DNA of 50,074 nt from NCBI GenBank assembly GCA_018398765.1, contig JAHBMJ010005362.1, positions 1 to 50,074 of the forward strand, read 5' to 3'. This stretch comes from Chromera velia. Lineage: Eukaryota; Sar; Chromeraceae. A model generated the notes under the pieces. The model saw only the letters and a program-made list of their open reading frames with translations, was not told the DNA's origin and made no database searches. Both the position numbers and the translations under genes were made by a program. Each line of letters starts with the position of its first letter. Position 1 is the first letter of the stretch. Shown here one piece after another: positions 1-10,792 of the stretch.

Positions 1-27
1 AATAGAGAAACAGAGAGAGAAATAGAG

Positions 28-64
<37 letters not shown>

Positions 65-118
65 AAAAAAGAAAGAAAGAAAGAAAGAAAGAAAGAAAAA
101 AAGAAAGAACGAACAAAC
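1..118. repeat. GA / AAAG purine microsatellite
   Basis: The first ~118 bases are (GA)n followed by (AAAG)n, with imperfect units at both ends. The tract starts at the window edge, so it may be longer. Nothing coding is visible. Confidence 0.9.
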
Positions 119-132
119 GCACGAAAGGAGAA

Positions 133-272
133 GCACATCGTTTTTGACTCTTCCATCATCAAGGCCCCCTTCTCAAAATTTTTGCTTGATGACGGAAACA
201 GGGCTGTTTCCGCCATCAAGCAAAAATTCTAAGAAAGGGGCCTTGATGGTGGAAAGGTCGAAAACAATGTGC
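133..272. repeat. 140-bp hairpin (foldback palindrome)
   Basis: Arms 133-200 and 203-272 are inverted copies with only a 2-base centre (GG at 201-202). The matching blocks include CATCAAGGCCCC, TTTTTGCTTGATG and GGAAACAG. A few mismatches and 1-2 base indels separate the arms. It has no coding potential and looks like a miniature foldback element or a long-hairpin RNA source. No target duplication was identified. Confidence 0.85.
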
Positions 273-1329
273 AATTAAGAAGGATTGAGGGGTGTAGGCG
301 CCTCCGGTATGCTTCGGCAAGCGAGTCAATCTACTTTTCATAGTCAGAAACCCCATGGTTCGCATATGGCAGCCTCCATATGATCGCTCCGGGGTCTTTG
401 CGGGTTATTGTGATGCCGCTGGCCCCGGTCCTGGCCCCGGCCCCGGCCCCGGCCTAGACAGGACCCTGGCCCGGGCCCGCCCCCCCCCCTCAATTCCCGT
501 GCGCCCCCCCCGACACAAACAAGAACTCTCGCTGATCCCAGATGCTTTGCTCCCGACCTTCCGCTCCAGCTTAATTGCCGCTCATTAGCGCTTCGTGCCG
601 TCTCCTTGTCCGTGCCGTCGGCCCTGCGACCGATTCCGGGCCTGACCCCAGCCCTTATCCCAGCCTAGACACGCCCCGGTCCCCGTGGCCCGCCCAGCCT
701 ACTCACTGTACCCGCGCCTCCCCGCCGTCGACAGAAACGCTAGACTATCGAGACGTTCAATTCCTGATCTTCCACTCCAGTCTGCCTCTCGCTGGTCGCT
801 TCAGAACTGCTACCTGTCTGTACCGTCGGCTCCGGCTCTGGCTGCGACACCGGCCCGCCCTGGACATGGCCCCAAGACAACCTTGGCCCCCGCCTATCAC
901 TCATCTGACTCTACCCGCTCCTCCACGCCCCTCCACAGCACAAACAGGCACTCCTACTCGGGAGATTCCTCACCTTCCGATCCAGTCAGTTGCTTCAGGC
1001 CTTCCACATATGTCCTTGGCCGCGAAGCACTTCCCGGTCCCGCCCGGAATAAGGAAGCCGGCCCAAGCTTTCCATAACCCAGTGGTTATCTCCCTCATCC
1101 CCCAGCTCCCTCTCCTCGATGGCATCGCCTCACTTGCTTCCTGCCACATTCTGCCACCCCCCCCTTTTTCTAACCTCTCCTCTGTGACATCCTCTCTTGT
1201 TTCCTCATACCATAAAATATGCCTCAGTACCACCACTCCCGCACCCTCATTCATATGCAACTTATAATGTAAGTAAGAAGTCTTAGACTGACACATGAAT
1301 AGAAATCCTAAAGAGGTCTCACATGCAGC
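273..1329. other. C-rich anonymous DNA, no gene supported
   Basis: The stretch is strongly C-rich on the plus strand, with a short (GGCCCC)n run near 425-458. Open frames here are proline- and serine-rich, as expected from base composition alone. I see no recognisable domain, splice-bounded exon or start context. Confidence 0.5.
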
Positions 1330-2097
1330 TTCTGCTCCTCTGAGGTGCTTTAAACCTGCATCCAACGAGTAGAATGGATCTAAATGACTGAACTGACCTT
1401 GGCTGCAACGGGTGACCTAGTTGAGATAGCCTCTGGGTGGACCTGGGGGCTCTTTGCTCTCCATTCGCACAAACTCTACTGCAAAAATTAAAGCAACAGA
1501 CTCTTCAGCCCCACCAAAAACTTCCACAAGCATCAACGTTAGTTGCAGCCGGCTGCAATACAAAGAAACAAAAAAGAGACGTTGAGCAGCATGGCTAGGC
1601 AGAGAGAAAGCAACCTAATTGGTGTCAGACAGCTAGGTACTGATGGAGGGGTTGACGGGTGTTGCCGACACCGTCTCGAGATACATCCAGACTAGATGGA
1701 TGGAAAAGGTCTTATCACATAACCGAGGCAAAAGGTAAATCCCAGGCACAAAACAGAGTCTAAAGGTCTTGTAAAAACATAACTGTACCAGTTTGCTGGA
1801 AAGATCTACTTCATAGCCACTCCTGTATATTGAGAACGGTCAGACTGGGTGTGACTGAATGTATCTGTCGAAGCCGATTTTTCTCAGTGACGCACGCATA
1901 CATCGGGCCGGCCCAGCCGGGTGCATGCATGGCCTAGCTACTATGCCCTCCTCTGTGCGTGTGACCTGCGGCCCGGCTGTCACGCGTCTCTGCGTGCGTC
2001 ACTGATAAAAAAAAATCGGCTATCGATCAAAATCGGCTATATAAAAGCTTAAAATCTGCTTAGTCAGATACTTTCAGTCACATCATAGGGGTCTAGA
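1330..2097 (-). repeat. Left arm of a ~550-bp inverted repeat (foldback-like)
   Basis: Read on the minus strand, this matches 10239-10792 on the plus strand. Shared blocks include TCTAGACCCCTATG, CACCCAGTCTGA, GAGACGGTGTC.GCAACACCCGT, ATTGCAGCCGG and CCCCCAGGTCCACCCAGAGGC. Divergence is moderate with small indels. Removing the MITE at 1852-2080 leaves ~540 bp, similar to the right arm. The two arms flank the copia element, whose own target duplication shows that it inserted between them later. The outer ends read TTCTGCTCCTCT; no flanking duplication was found. Confidence 0.75.
1852..2080. mobile_element. MITE-like element inside the left arm
   Basis: Both ends carry an inverted repeat starting TGACTGAA/TTGTATCTG-like, followed by AGCCGATTTTT and CAGTGACGCACGCA. 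The right copy has extra ATCGGCT repeats. The homologous right arm of the large inverted repeat reads straight through this site (GGGTGTGACATAGGGG on the opposite strand), which gives an empty-site comparison. It is 229 bp and non-coding, so it would need an autonomous partner. The superfamily cannot be assigned from the visible termini. Confidence 0.7.
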
Positions 2098-2293
2098 TAC
2101 GGGAGGGGGGGTGGTGTAGTATATAGAAACATGCCTAGAGGCTACGCTTTAAGGGCGTTGTATATAAAGGCGTTTTATTCTAGAGGCAACGCCCCTATAG
2201 AGTATTGTGTTGTATGTATAAAGTCCTAGATAAAGTCTTAGACAAGCTATGCCCTTTTATTCACAAAAAAATGAACTGAACACACGAATAATC

Positions 2294-2728
2294 TATGATG
2301 GTGTGAATGTTCTCTAGACGTCTAGAAGGCTGCCACTACTCAATGCATACGACATATAAGGGTCTATTCAAACTCACCGTATGCATTGCTCCCTTTCCGA
2401 GAAGTTCTTTTGCTGATCGATCTAGAAGCCTCAATTAATTCAGGCTGGAGACGAGACACACACACAAGCTGCCTATGAGAACGTGTGTCTAAAATGCGTG
2501 GTGTCCGTTTATCTTATGATCTGCACTGTCTGACGCACGACAACAGACTAACAATTCTCAATATTACACAACCATCAGATCAATCAGTCTAAATCAACTC
2601 TGTCTCCTCAGCAAAGCACGTGGCCCCCGCATGCTCGCGTATGCCGTGGCCCCCCAGGAATTTACGCTGCGGTATCTGATCGGGCCCGGCCCGCGCATGT
2701 CAGCCCCACCCCGACCATCACATTCACA
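2294..2728 (-). repeat. 3' LTR of the copia element
   Basis: The 435-bp LTR begins TGTGAATGTGATGG on the minus strand and ends CACCATCATA. It aligns along its length with the right LTR (8552-9863) once that copy's insertion is removed, with scattered substitutions. An AG-rich tract, GGGAGGTGAT, lies immediately upstream on the minus strand and is a plausible polypurine tract (2729-2738). Confidence 0.9.
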
Positions 2729-2738
2729 ATCACCTCCC
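2729..2738 (-). promoter_or_regulatory. Putative polypurine tract
   Basis: On the minus strand GGGAGGTGAT directly abuts the 3' LTR. This is the position where plus-strand DNA synthesis is primed in LTR retrotransposons. The assignment rests on position and purine content only. Confidence 0.5.
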
Positions 2739-2801
2739 ATGAATTCCATTCATGGGCGCATGCACAGAATATGACTGCACGCAACGCCAATACCAGAAGG
2801 T

Positions 2802-4480
2802 TCAGACTTTCAAAAATTTGGTCTGATAATCAGCTCTCTGCTGACTAGTGGGCACCCACTTGACCGTTGCCCCCAAATCTGCCAACTCCTGCAAGACATA
2901 CTCAAGCTCAGCCTGCTGATGAGGCTCACTCTTGCTCTGCTTGCTGGCCAACTGATTCATTAAGGGCTGCGAGTCACTCACAACGAGAACCTTGGGAAAC
3001 ACCCCCCAAACTTTCTTAATCAAGTTGAACACACTGAAGGAAAGCTTAACACTATCACGCAATGCCATCGCAAACAACTCTGCAGTGGTGGTGGACCCGA
3101 GCTTTCAAGTATACTTCTTGCTCGCCCACACAATGGTGTTGTCCTCACTCACTCTCTCCAAATCATCCACCTCCTCTTAATCGAGGATCTGCATCTCCCA
3201 TCCCAATGTCCCCTCTCTCAAACTTAATTGGTAGGATGCATCGACCCACACAACAAGTATGGGCACCCCTCTTATCTTTTTCAACTTCAAAGGCTTGGCC
3301 GTCACCTTTGTGTGCCAGAGTGCTTTTTCAGGAGCCAGCAGAGAGGCAGGAGATGGACGGGTGTTCGAGCGGGACAGGTGAGAAAACAAAAATGAGAGGC
3401 TAGGCTGGGTGTGAACCACCCATCCCAATGCCTCCACATTCTTCTACTGCTCCTTCTATAATGAAGGATCGATATCCTTCTCGGTTGGGAAAAGGAGGTC
3501 TTTGTCTGTGATCGGCTTCTTCGCTTCTGGACTGACAGACTCTAGGACAGACTCTACCATGTTCATGATGTAGACGCTCTGATCAAGGAGCATCTCAACA
3601 TCCCTCATGCGCACCGACATGCCAATATAGGTGTGCATCTCTCCGTTGTCTATGCACTCGGGCTCATCTGTGTTGAACATCGTATGTACTGCTGCTATAT
3701 CGTTATCAATAGATGGAGAAAACACAAACAGGTCGTCTACATGCATCACCATCAGACCAATCGCCTCCCCCTTCTTGTTTCTTTTCACGAGAATCGACTT
3801 ACAAACCTCTGTCCACCAACCTTCTTCTTGAAGAAATCGGTATAACACTTGGGAGCATCGGCCAGTCCGTAGACGGCCTTCACAATCTTGATGTACACCC
3901 CATAACGCAAGCCAGGTCATGAGGCAAACGAAGCCACACACCTTCACCGATCGGAGCCTGCAGGAAGGCAGTCGACACATCGACCTTCACTGCTTGCCAC
4001 CCCCGACTGAGGGCCCAAACAAACGCAACCCTTGCCAGGCCTACATCTGCAGTCTTGGAGTAGATTTCGAGAAGCTTTGAATCTCGAGGGTCCTGAAACC
4101 CCCGGGTAACGAGCCTGGACTTCGCAACTCTCTTCTCCTCCTTCAGCTTCCACATCTGGATCCAACGGAGGGTGATACCTTTCACCCCTGGCTGGGGAGT
4201 CAAGATCTGTGAAGACAAATCAAAAACAGAACAAACACACCACCGGGCCAGCTCTTTCCAATCTGCCTCTTTGAAGAGAGCTTGCTTTATCTCCTCTCTG
4301 GTGGCCAAAATGTGTCCTTTCGCTTTGTTTTCTCTGTGCAAAAGCTTTTTCGCTCTCTCTGCTTTCAAGACGGCACACACAACTTCAAAGTGCGTGTCCA
4401 TTGCCTTATGATAAGAACCTAGAGATGTATGTGCTCTTCAGATAGCTGAGCGCTTTAAGTTCTCCTACGGTGCACTGTTT
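2802..4480 (-). pseudogene. copia reverse transcriptase and RNase H, broken
   Basis: The N-terminal RT part (4401-3880) has the Copia hallmarks AKSRLVTRGFQD, EIYSKTADV and VKVDVSTAFLQAP, where the D is the first catalytic aspartate. After a frameshift near 3880-3980 the AVYGL-type segment follows. Another frame then gives MVMHVDDLFVFS (about 3720), the motif C equivalent, with His where Tyr is usual (YVDD). RNase H pieces follow: VVWVDASY (~3240) and VVSDSQPLMNQL with VKWVPTSQQRADYQTKFL (2802-3000). Frameshifts and stops prevent a functional protein. The region just upstream (4480-4960) is non-coding in all frames and may be a later insertion or an intron. Confidence 0.85.
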
Positions 4481-4960
4481 GTTGAGAGAGGACACGGTCT
4501 CCATCGGGTTAATCAATCATACCTTCCTCCATAGATCGATCAAGGTGATACATGCAAGCGCAAAAAAGATAAAATGCACGCAAAAAAAAAGAAAAATCCA
4601 AAGAGCCAAAAAAAGATAAATGTATGCATCTTGCTCACACCGCGCGCACAATATATTCGTCCGGTATAGCACATCATCACAGTGCTGTATAGTCACTCGA
4701 TCCCAGGATTAACAAACCGCCCGCGCTAGAGAACGCGCGCCTCCCCCCCCGTTCCGCCACTGTCTTTTCTCTATCGCTGTAGGCTTTGTGTACAAAGAAA
4801 AGAGGCAGGTGATGCAGGGCATCTAGAACAAATCAGTCAAAAAGTTCAGAAGTTATGCCTACACGTTGGAATACCATGCATTTAATTAAGTCAGAAAAAC
4901 ACAGAGTCTATGTAACAACCCTTGCACACGCATCCATTCATGAATTAGGAGAGGAGAAGC
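4481..4960. other. Non-coding stretch inside copia pol
   Basis: Between the integrase C-terminal linker and RT there are about 480 bases with A-rich runs, CpG-rich patches and frequent stops in all frames. The polyprotein frame is readable on both sides. This is most simply a secondary insertion or a heavily decayed linker. I see no terminal repeats that would identify it. Confidence 0.45.
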
Positions 4961-7449
4961 AGTGCCTTGCTAATCCACTCCTCTATCAACTTGCATCGCT
5001 TCTCTCTGTTCTCCCTCACTGCTGCTTTCCTTTGTTTCTTTGTCATCTGTGACTAACAAACAAACTCAGCTGCTCTCGCTTCAGAAGAATCTTTGGCAAC
5101 TTGCTCTACTACCCCATCAACGGGGGACGGAAAGTCAATATCAACGGGATCGGAGTTCTCAGCGACAGGCTGAGGGACTGGGGGCTCTGGCTGTGGAGCC
5201 TCCTCTGCAAGGCGCTACAGAATAGACTCGGGGAGTCTGCCCTCGGCAGACAGATCAAAACGCTCCACGATGTCTTTCTGTATGATTCGATCAAACTCGA
5301 CAAGACAAAAAGAACCATCCTCCTGCTTCTTCAGTCTTGCAATGCTCACCCCCCTAAACTGCTGTTCCCCTTCCCTAACTATCTGAGCAAGGAAGAGGGC
5401 GCTCTTGGACTCTCTAGCGAGAACGCCCTTCAGCACAGAGGAACGAACACCTCTGGGTGGATCTACAGGAGGCAACTCATCCTCTGCATCCACATGGTCT
5501 GACAACGCATCATCAGACCCGATCACGCCATCTGTGCGGTCATCATCGGCATCCCACCCAACCCAGAAGTCTCCGTCTGACTCTCTGCTGGGAATCTCCT
5601 GCTCCTTCCTTCCATCTATTCCCCTTCAGTCAGCATAGAAGTCTCTTATTCTTATGCCAACCCACTCTTCTAGAACGATATGAAATGGATGGACCCGTAG
5701 TGCTTTCCATCTCCCTCCCCGGCAAAAAAGAACCAAAACGACCCTCAGCCCTATTACGCCCCCAAAAAGAATACGCTCACTCTTTTTGAAGGGTGAGGAA
5801 CGACAGAAAGAAGGATCCATGATGCACACAACATCACCGCAAAAAATGGAAGGAATGCCAGACGGCCGACCAAACACACACGCATTCGGAGAACGGCCGA
5901 TCGAATTGTGCACCACATCATTCACTGCATTGGCAACATCCGGCAAGACAGCTGGCCATATGAAAAATAGAATGCGTGCTTGCAATAAAAATTTGTTCAG
6001 AAGAGAAATGAAGGTCAAATTGGCTCTCTCTACAAATGTCTGAACCTCAAAAGTGCCTGGTAGGCCAAATTCATTATCAACCCCCTCATTTTTATACACC
6101 CGAAGATACCTTTCCTCTCCCGAAAACTCCCTACCGTTGTCTGACCGAACAATCAGAAGCTTTCCGAAACTAGCAACCTCCCAACGGCAGATCCACGAAA
6201 GAAGGTGCCTCTCTGCATGGTCCTTCGACAGAAGGGCCTTTAGAGAGAGGCGATAGAACTTCTAATCAACAATCACGGAGACGTATCTGAACCTCCCGTA
6301 ACCCTTCTTCTTCATGTCCTTGATGTCGTGATAGATGATCCTGTTGAACTTCTCCGAGGGACGCCAGGCCCTGTCCCCCGAAGACGACTCTTCGTCACTC
6401 CCCTCACTCTCATCGTCACCCCCCACTCTGGAGGGCGCCTCCTCTGCCCCAGCTCTCTTTCTTTTTCTACGCTTCTTGGCCTTCCACCCCTGACGCTTCA
6501 AACGTTGACGGTGGAAGTTGACTTCGCGACACGCCCTACACTCCCTCCGCACATCCCTGCACTCTTGCAGACTGTACGAGAGACCGACCCCCTTCTCTCT
6601 CAACGTCAAAAGGAGTCGCTCCCCCGTTGCGTACGCAAGACGAGAATACAGCACATACAGGAGATGCTTTCTATTCTTTGCAGAAAGAGATGTCTCATCT
6701 TTCCCTTCCTCTGCACACGCAGAGAAAAAATAAGAATGAAGAGACTTGGCTGGCTGGACTGCCATGTCTGCACTCCTCCTTAAGTACGCCGACGCCACCC
6801 CCCATCGGTCTTTCACCTCAGTTTCAAAAAAGAGAACAAAAAGAACGGAACCAGACTGATCAACAGGCGCAATAAAACGATTCCCATCGATGTTAGTAAG
6901 TCTCAGCCAACTCGGCCTCCCACTTTTTCTCCTAAGATAAAGCTCTTTCTTTGCACACGCGAAAAGAGCATGACCAACAGACGAGTAAATGACGGCTTTT
7001 TCAGGCACCAGACGCACCCTCCCCATTTTGTCTTTAACGGGGAGGTGACACGTCTTTACCTTATTACTCTGGAGGCCTGCAACATCAGAAGTGAGACGGA
7101 ACTGCACTGTCCTACTCTCTTTCGACACAACAAACTTCTTACAGCAAGGAGGCAAAAGAGATAAAGAACAACCACTGTCAGTCAATCCCGACTGACAGTT
7201 GTCTTCCTCTTCTCCAATGAAAGCGATAAGAAAAGCCTCAACAGGATTCACAGGTCTATTCTCTACCACTTCATCAAACTTATCATCAGCAAACTTCTTA
7301 GCGTTACGGAGGGTGGCTTGAATGAACCCCCCCCGCACTGCAGCTCTTCTAGAATTTGCCCTGCGTTCCGGGGAGGAGCTGCTTTGCCCCCCGGAGGCAG
7401 GGATACTCACAAACCCGAACTGGCAGAGGAGGAGGACATCTCGTCCCAT
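4961..7449 (-). pseudogene. copia protease and integrase, decayed
   Basis: The 7449-6262 frame (395 codons) contains a retropepsin active site, GLTDSGCSLSLLP (DSG, about 7185). It then has the GAG-pre-integrase zinc region with RLAYATGERLLLTLREKG and CRDVRRECRAC. The two histidine positions of the HHCC finger appear as tyrosines (LYSRLAY). The integrase core begins at YVSVIVD near 6265. It continues past a frame break with SDNGREF (~6130) and, in 6099-5626, VERANLTF, IWPAVLPDVANAV and GRSPNACVFGRPSG, which are typical Copia integrase blocks. The C-terminal linker (5526-4970) is acidic and proline-rich. The order and motifs are clear; the copy is not functional. Confidence 0.85.
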
Positions 7450-8515
7450 TTATCTCCCTTTCTCATGTTAAAGGTGGTGCCAAAGACTCGTGGAATCGCT
7501 GCCCCGGCGGCCTCTCTCCCCCGCTGTCTTTTCTTCGGGCAGCAGCTTACAAAATGCCCCTTCTCACCACACTCAGGCGTGTCTTTCATGCCGCAGGTGG
7601 CGTTTTTGGCAGGGCACTTCTCTCTCCTATGTACAAACCCACAGCTGGAGCAGCGGGAACTGGAAGGACCGGATAGGGAGCTGCTGGACGAAGCAGCATT
7701 GGCATCATAGAAGGGAGTCACTTCCCTCTTGCCCTTCTTCCCCTTTCCTTTCTAAGACTTTCCTTTCTTCACACGTCCCTCTGCCGCCCCAGAAAACTCT
7801 TGGCCGGTGCTTGGGAGGTGGGATCGTTTTGGGCTTGGACGACTCCTCCACCTACCTGCCAACCCTCTTCTCATGGAGGATCTTGGCATCCTCGATGAGA
7901 CGGGGACGGATCTTGGCATACGTCAGAGCATCGGACTCCTTCTTCAATTCACTGGCTGCCCTTCTCACTCCATCCAGCCACTCCTTGTCCAAACACATCT
8001 TCTCAAGAGTGCGCTTTTGAGTAGAAGGATCAAACTTGTAGCCTTTCACCTTTGCCTTGGCAAAAAGCTTATCCTCCTTCACCAGGGTTTGGAAAAGGTC
8101 GTTTCCCCTCTCCCTGTTCATCGCAATATACCTCTCCTCGAACTGTCTGCGCTCCGGTTCCTTGGGATCAAGAATTGTAGCAGCGACAGCGGTGAAAAGA
8201 TCCTCCCCAAACTTCTGCTCCTACTCTTCGATGGTGAGTGTGCTGTCTTTAAGGTCGTCGAACTTCTTGAAAACATGCAACAACACCAGGGTCCAGAGCT
8301 CTTTCCTCTTATCATCATTCGGAATGAACTTGGCCTTGAGCTGAAACTTGGCAAACTTCAGGAACTGTCTTTTCCAAAGGTTGAAACCTTCCACGGAGTT
8401 CAGTTCGTTCACCCAGTTGAAGTCATGGGGCTTGGGAGGAGAAGGGCAAGCACTGGCAGCTGCAGAAACCTGGGAGTTGTCTCCCGGTATTTCGAGATGT
8501 CTGCAACAAAAAGAG
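7410..8515 (-). pseudogene. copia gag with zinc knuckle, one internal stop
   Basis: A mostly single frame on the minus strand encodes WVNELNSVEGFNLWKRQFLK near 8410, a charged helical capsid-like region with WLDGVRRAASELKKE, and then a basic C-terminal part. A stop interrupts it after LTIEE (8221), and another follows near 7850. A serine-rich segment with a Cys/His array follows at 7721-7600: CSSCG, HRREKCPAK and CGEKGHFVSCC, a double zinc-knuckle pattern. Gag packages the element RNA into particles. Length and order fit Copia gag, and the breaks mark it as inactive. Confidence 0.75.
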
Positions 8516-8530
8516 AATGAAACGTTTGAG

Positions 8531-8551
8531 CCCGCATGGAGAACACCAAAT
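8531..8551 (-). promoter_or_regulatory. Putative primer-binding site after 5' LTR
   Basis: Immediately downstream of the 5' LTR on the minus strand the sequence reads ATTTGGTGTTCTCCATGC. A TGG 3 bases after the LTR, followed by a tRNA-3'-end-like complement, is the expected PBS layout. The tRNA was not identified. Confidence 0.45.
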
Positions 8552-9863
8552 TATGATGGTGTGAATGTTCTCTAAACGTCTAGAAGTCTGCCACTACTCA
8601 ATACACACAACACATAAGGGTCTGTTGAAACTCACCGTATGCATTGCTCCCTTTGCAAGAGGTTCCTTTACTGATCAATCTAAAAGCCTCAATTAATTCA
8701 GGCTGGAGACGAGACATGCACACAAGCTGCCTATGAGAACGTGTATCTAAAACGCGCGGTATCCGTTTATCTTACAATCTGCACTGTTTGATGCACGACA
8801 ACAGACTGACAACTCTCAATCACACAACTATCAGATCAATTGGTCTGAATCAACTCTGTCTCCTCAGCAAAGCACGTAGCCCCCGCACGCTCGCGCATGC
8901 CGTGGCCCCCCAGAAATTCATGCCGCGGTATCTAATCGGGCTGTGCATAGTGTATGGGAAGCAATTACTGCAATTACAATTATTGCAATTAATTGGAAGC
9001 AATAATTGCTTGCTGGCATCTAGCTCTCAGCAATTTATTGCAATTAATTATATACTTTAGGGGTCTGAAAGATGTTAAAGAAATGCTAGCAAATAGCGGT
9101 GATGCAGTACCGGTGCCATGATCGCGTGCCGCGTCGCACACATGGGCAGGCCGCATGTGTAGGGCGCCACAACATATAGTAAGGCGCCAGTCCACCGTCT
9201 ACTGCATGTGGTGCAAAATTATTCGGCTCTGCATGCAACAAAACCGGCTTGGACAGATGCTCTAGACGGACAGATGCGATTGCAACGTGTATGTGTGATG
9301 GTGTGTCGTGGTTGCATACATATGGCATTCATTTAAAAACATTGGTTATATAAGTGTCTTTGTTATACCACTTGCAGTGATGAACACTCAAATTTTTTAA
9401 TTGCAATTCATTCAAAAGAATACGTTTTTTCTATTCAAGAACATGTTATGAATACTAGACTATAAGTCGTTACCTAGTTGTTGTATGTATAGCATAGCAT
9501 ATATTATAAATTATAATATATATTGTAGTATATATACCAACAAGTTGATAACTTAACAACTATTTTCCATTATCAATCACTTTCATATAAGTTTTAACTC
9601 TTCCCATTTAGGTTTGAACTCTTTTAATCTAGCAAAAAATCGTTTTAAAACATTGAATAAGGCCTTATAAACGCTCTATAACTCATATATTCGGTTTAAA
9701 TAAGTCAATTCTTAAAGATATAAACAATTATTAACAATCAATTGCAATTATTGCAATTATTGCTTGGGCCAAGCTTCTTTTAGCAATTAAATTGCAATTT
9801 GATTATCCCATGCACTGGCTGTGGCCCACGCACGTCAGCCCTGCCCCGACCATCACATTCACA
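8552..9863 (-). repeat. 5' LTR of the copia element with nested insertion
   Basis: This copy matches the 435-bp left LTR over 8552-8947 and 9818-9863. The intervening 870 bp (8948-9817) is an insertion flanked by a degenerate 8-bp duplication. The insertion interrupts the LTR that would supply the promoter. Confidence 0.9.
8948..9817. mobile_element. Non-autonomous hAT-like element
   Basis: The termini are TAGTGTATGGGA (left) and, on the opposite strand, CAGTGCATGGGA (right), so the TIR is about 12 bp with the hAT-like CAGTG start. The flanks GCTGTGCA (8940-8947) and GCTGTGGC (9818-9825) form a probable 8-bp target duplication with two mismatches. Eight-base duplications are characteristic of hAT elements. 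Both subterminal regions are packed with GCAATTA/TTGCAATT motifs, the kind of arrays hAT transposases bind. The AT-rich interior has no transposase frame. Confidence 0.78.
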
Positions 9864-9868
9864 TAATC

Positions 9869-10238
9869 ATATGGAACTAGCGAGCTTACAACTTTCTCTT
9901 TGTTCTTCCACAGTTCCAATTCAACAAATAGCTTTTATACAGGGTCATGATACAAAAACAGATGTAGAGTAGCAATCCTTTGAAATCAATCAGAGTTGTA
10001 GCTCCTGGAAGAAGGTCCTTGCCGGCATCTAGGCCGGTATACAAGTCTGAAAAAAACGGTTCTTAAACTTAGATTTGAAGGCTCGTGCATAGCCCCAGAA
10101 AGGGCCCTCCCAACGCCCCCCTACGCCCCTACAGAAGCGTTGTATATAGCTGTCGGCCGAAGGCCGACACCCTCCCCCCGAAGTGCTATATAGACGCAAG
10201 GCCTATAAGGCCCCTTCATAGGGTGTTGTGATAGCAAT
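9869..10238. other. Spacer between copia and right inverted arm
   Basis: No gene is visible. The sequence includes a short palindrome, TGTCGGCCGAAGGCCGACA (10152-10170), and several ACGCCCCTA/GTTGTATATA blocks. Similar blocks occur on the other side of the copia element (2100-2200), so this was probably the loop region of the original foldback. Confidence 0.5.
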
Positions 10239-10792
10239 TCTAGACCCCTATGTCACACCCAGTCTGAATCGTTCTCAACGTATAGCAGTGGCTGGAAAGC
10301 AGATCCTTTCACCAAAGTAGTACAACTGTCTTTCGACAAGACCCTTAGACTCTGTAACAGTTCTGTGTGCAGCTTTTACCATGTCGAATGGCTGTTGAGA
10401 AGAGACCCTTTCAATATCTGGAGACGGTGTCAGCAACACCCGTTGACCAGCGCTTAAGCAATTAATACATCTCTAACACTAAGTAGGCCTAGCGATTAGG
10501 CTTATTTCTCTCTTTCCAGCCATGCTGAGCAACATGTCTCCCTTGTCTCTTTGCATTGCAGCCGGTTCCACCCAATATTGATGCTCCTGGAACCTTTTGG
10601 CAGGGCTGAAAAGTGTATTGCCCTCTTGTGGAAGCTTGTGTGCGGACGGAGAGCAAAGAGCTAGGCAAAGAGCCCCCAGGTCCACCCAGAGGCTCTTCCG
10701 TCTAGATCATCCACTACAACCAAGATCAGTGCAGTGATTTGGATCTATTATACTCGTTAAATGCAGGTTTCAAGCACTTTAGAGGAGCAGAA
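10239..10792 (+). repeat. Right arm of the ~550-bp inverted repeat
   Basis: The inverted counterpart of 1330-2097. It lacks the 229-bp MITE found in the left arm. The outer end reads TTTAGAGGAGCAGAA. It has no coding capacity. TTTGCATTGCAG and similar blocks shared with the other arm resemble splice acceptors, but no exon is evident. Confidence 0.75.

Larger units (their letters stand above)
2294..9863 (-). mobile_element. Ty1/copia LTR retrotransposon, decayed
   Basis: Paired LTRs (2294-2728 and 8552-9863) are flanked by the 5-bp direct repeat TAATC at 2289-2293 and 9864-9868. Reading on the minus strand, gag, protease, integrase, reverse transcriptase and RNase H follow in that order. Integrase before RT is the diagnostic Copia order. 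Several in-frame stops and at least one frameshift in RT make this copy non-autonomous. Without the nested 870-bp insertion in the 5' LTR the element would be about 6.7 kb. It sits between two inverted arms, so it is younger than that structure. Confidence 0.92.

Noticed and set aside
355..1267. Overlapping open frames rich in Pro, Ser and Arg
   Set aside because: They follow the C-rich composition, occur in several frames at once and show no domain or splice-bounded structure.
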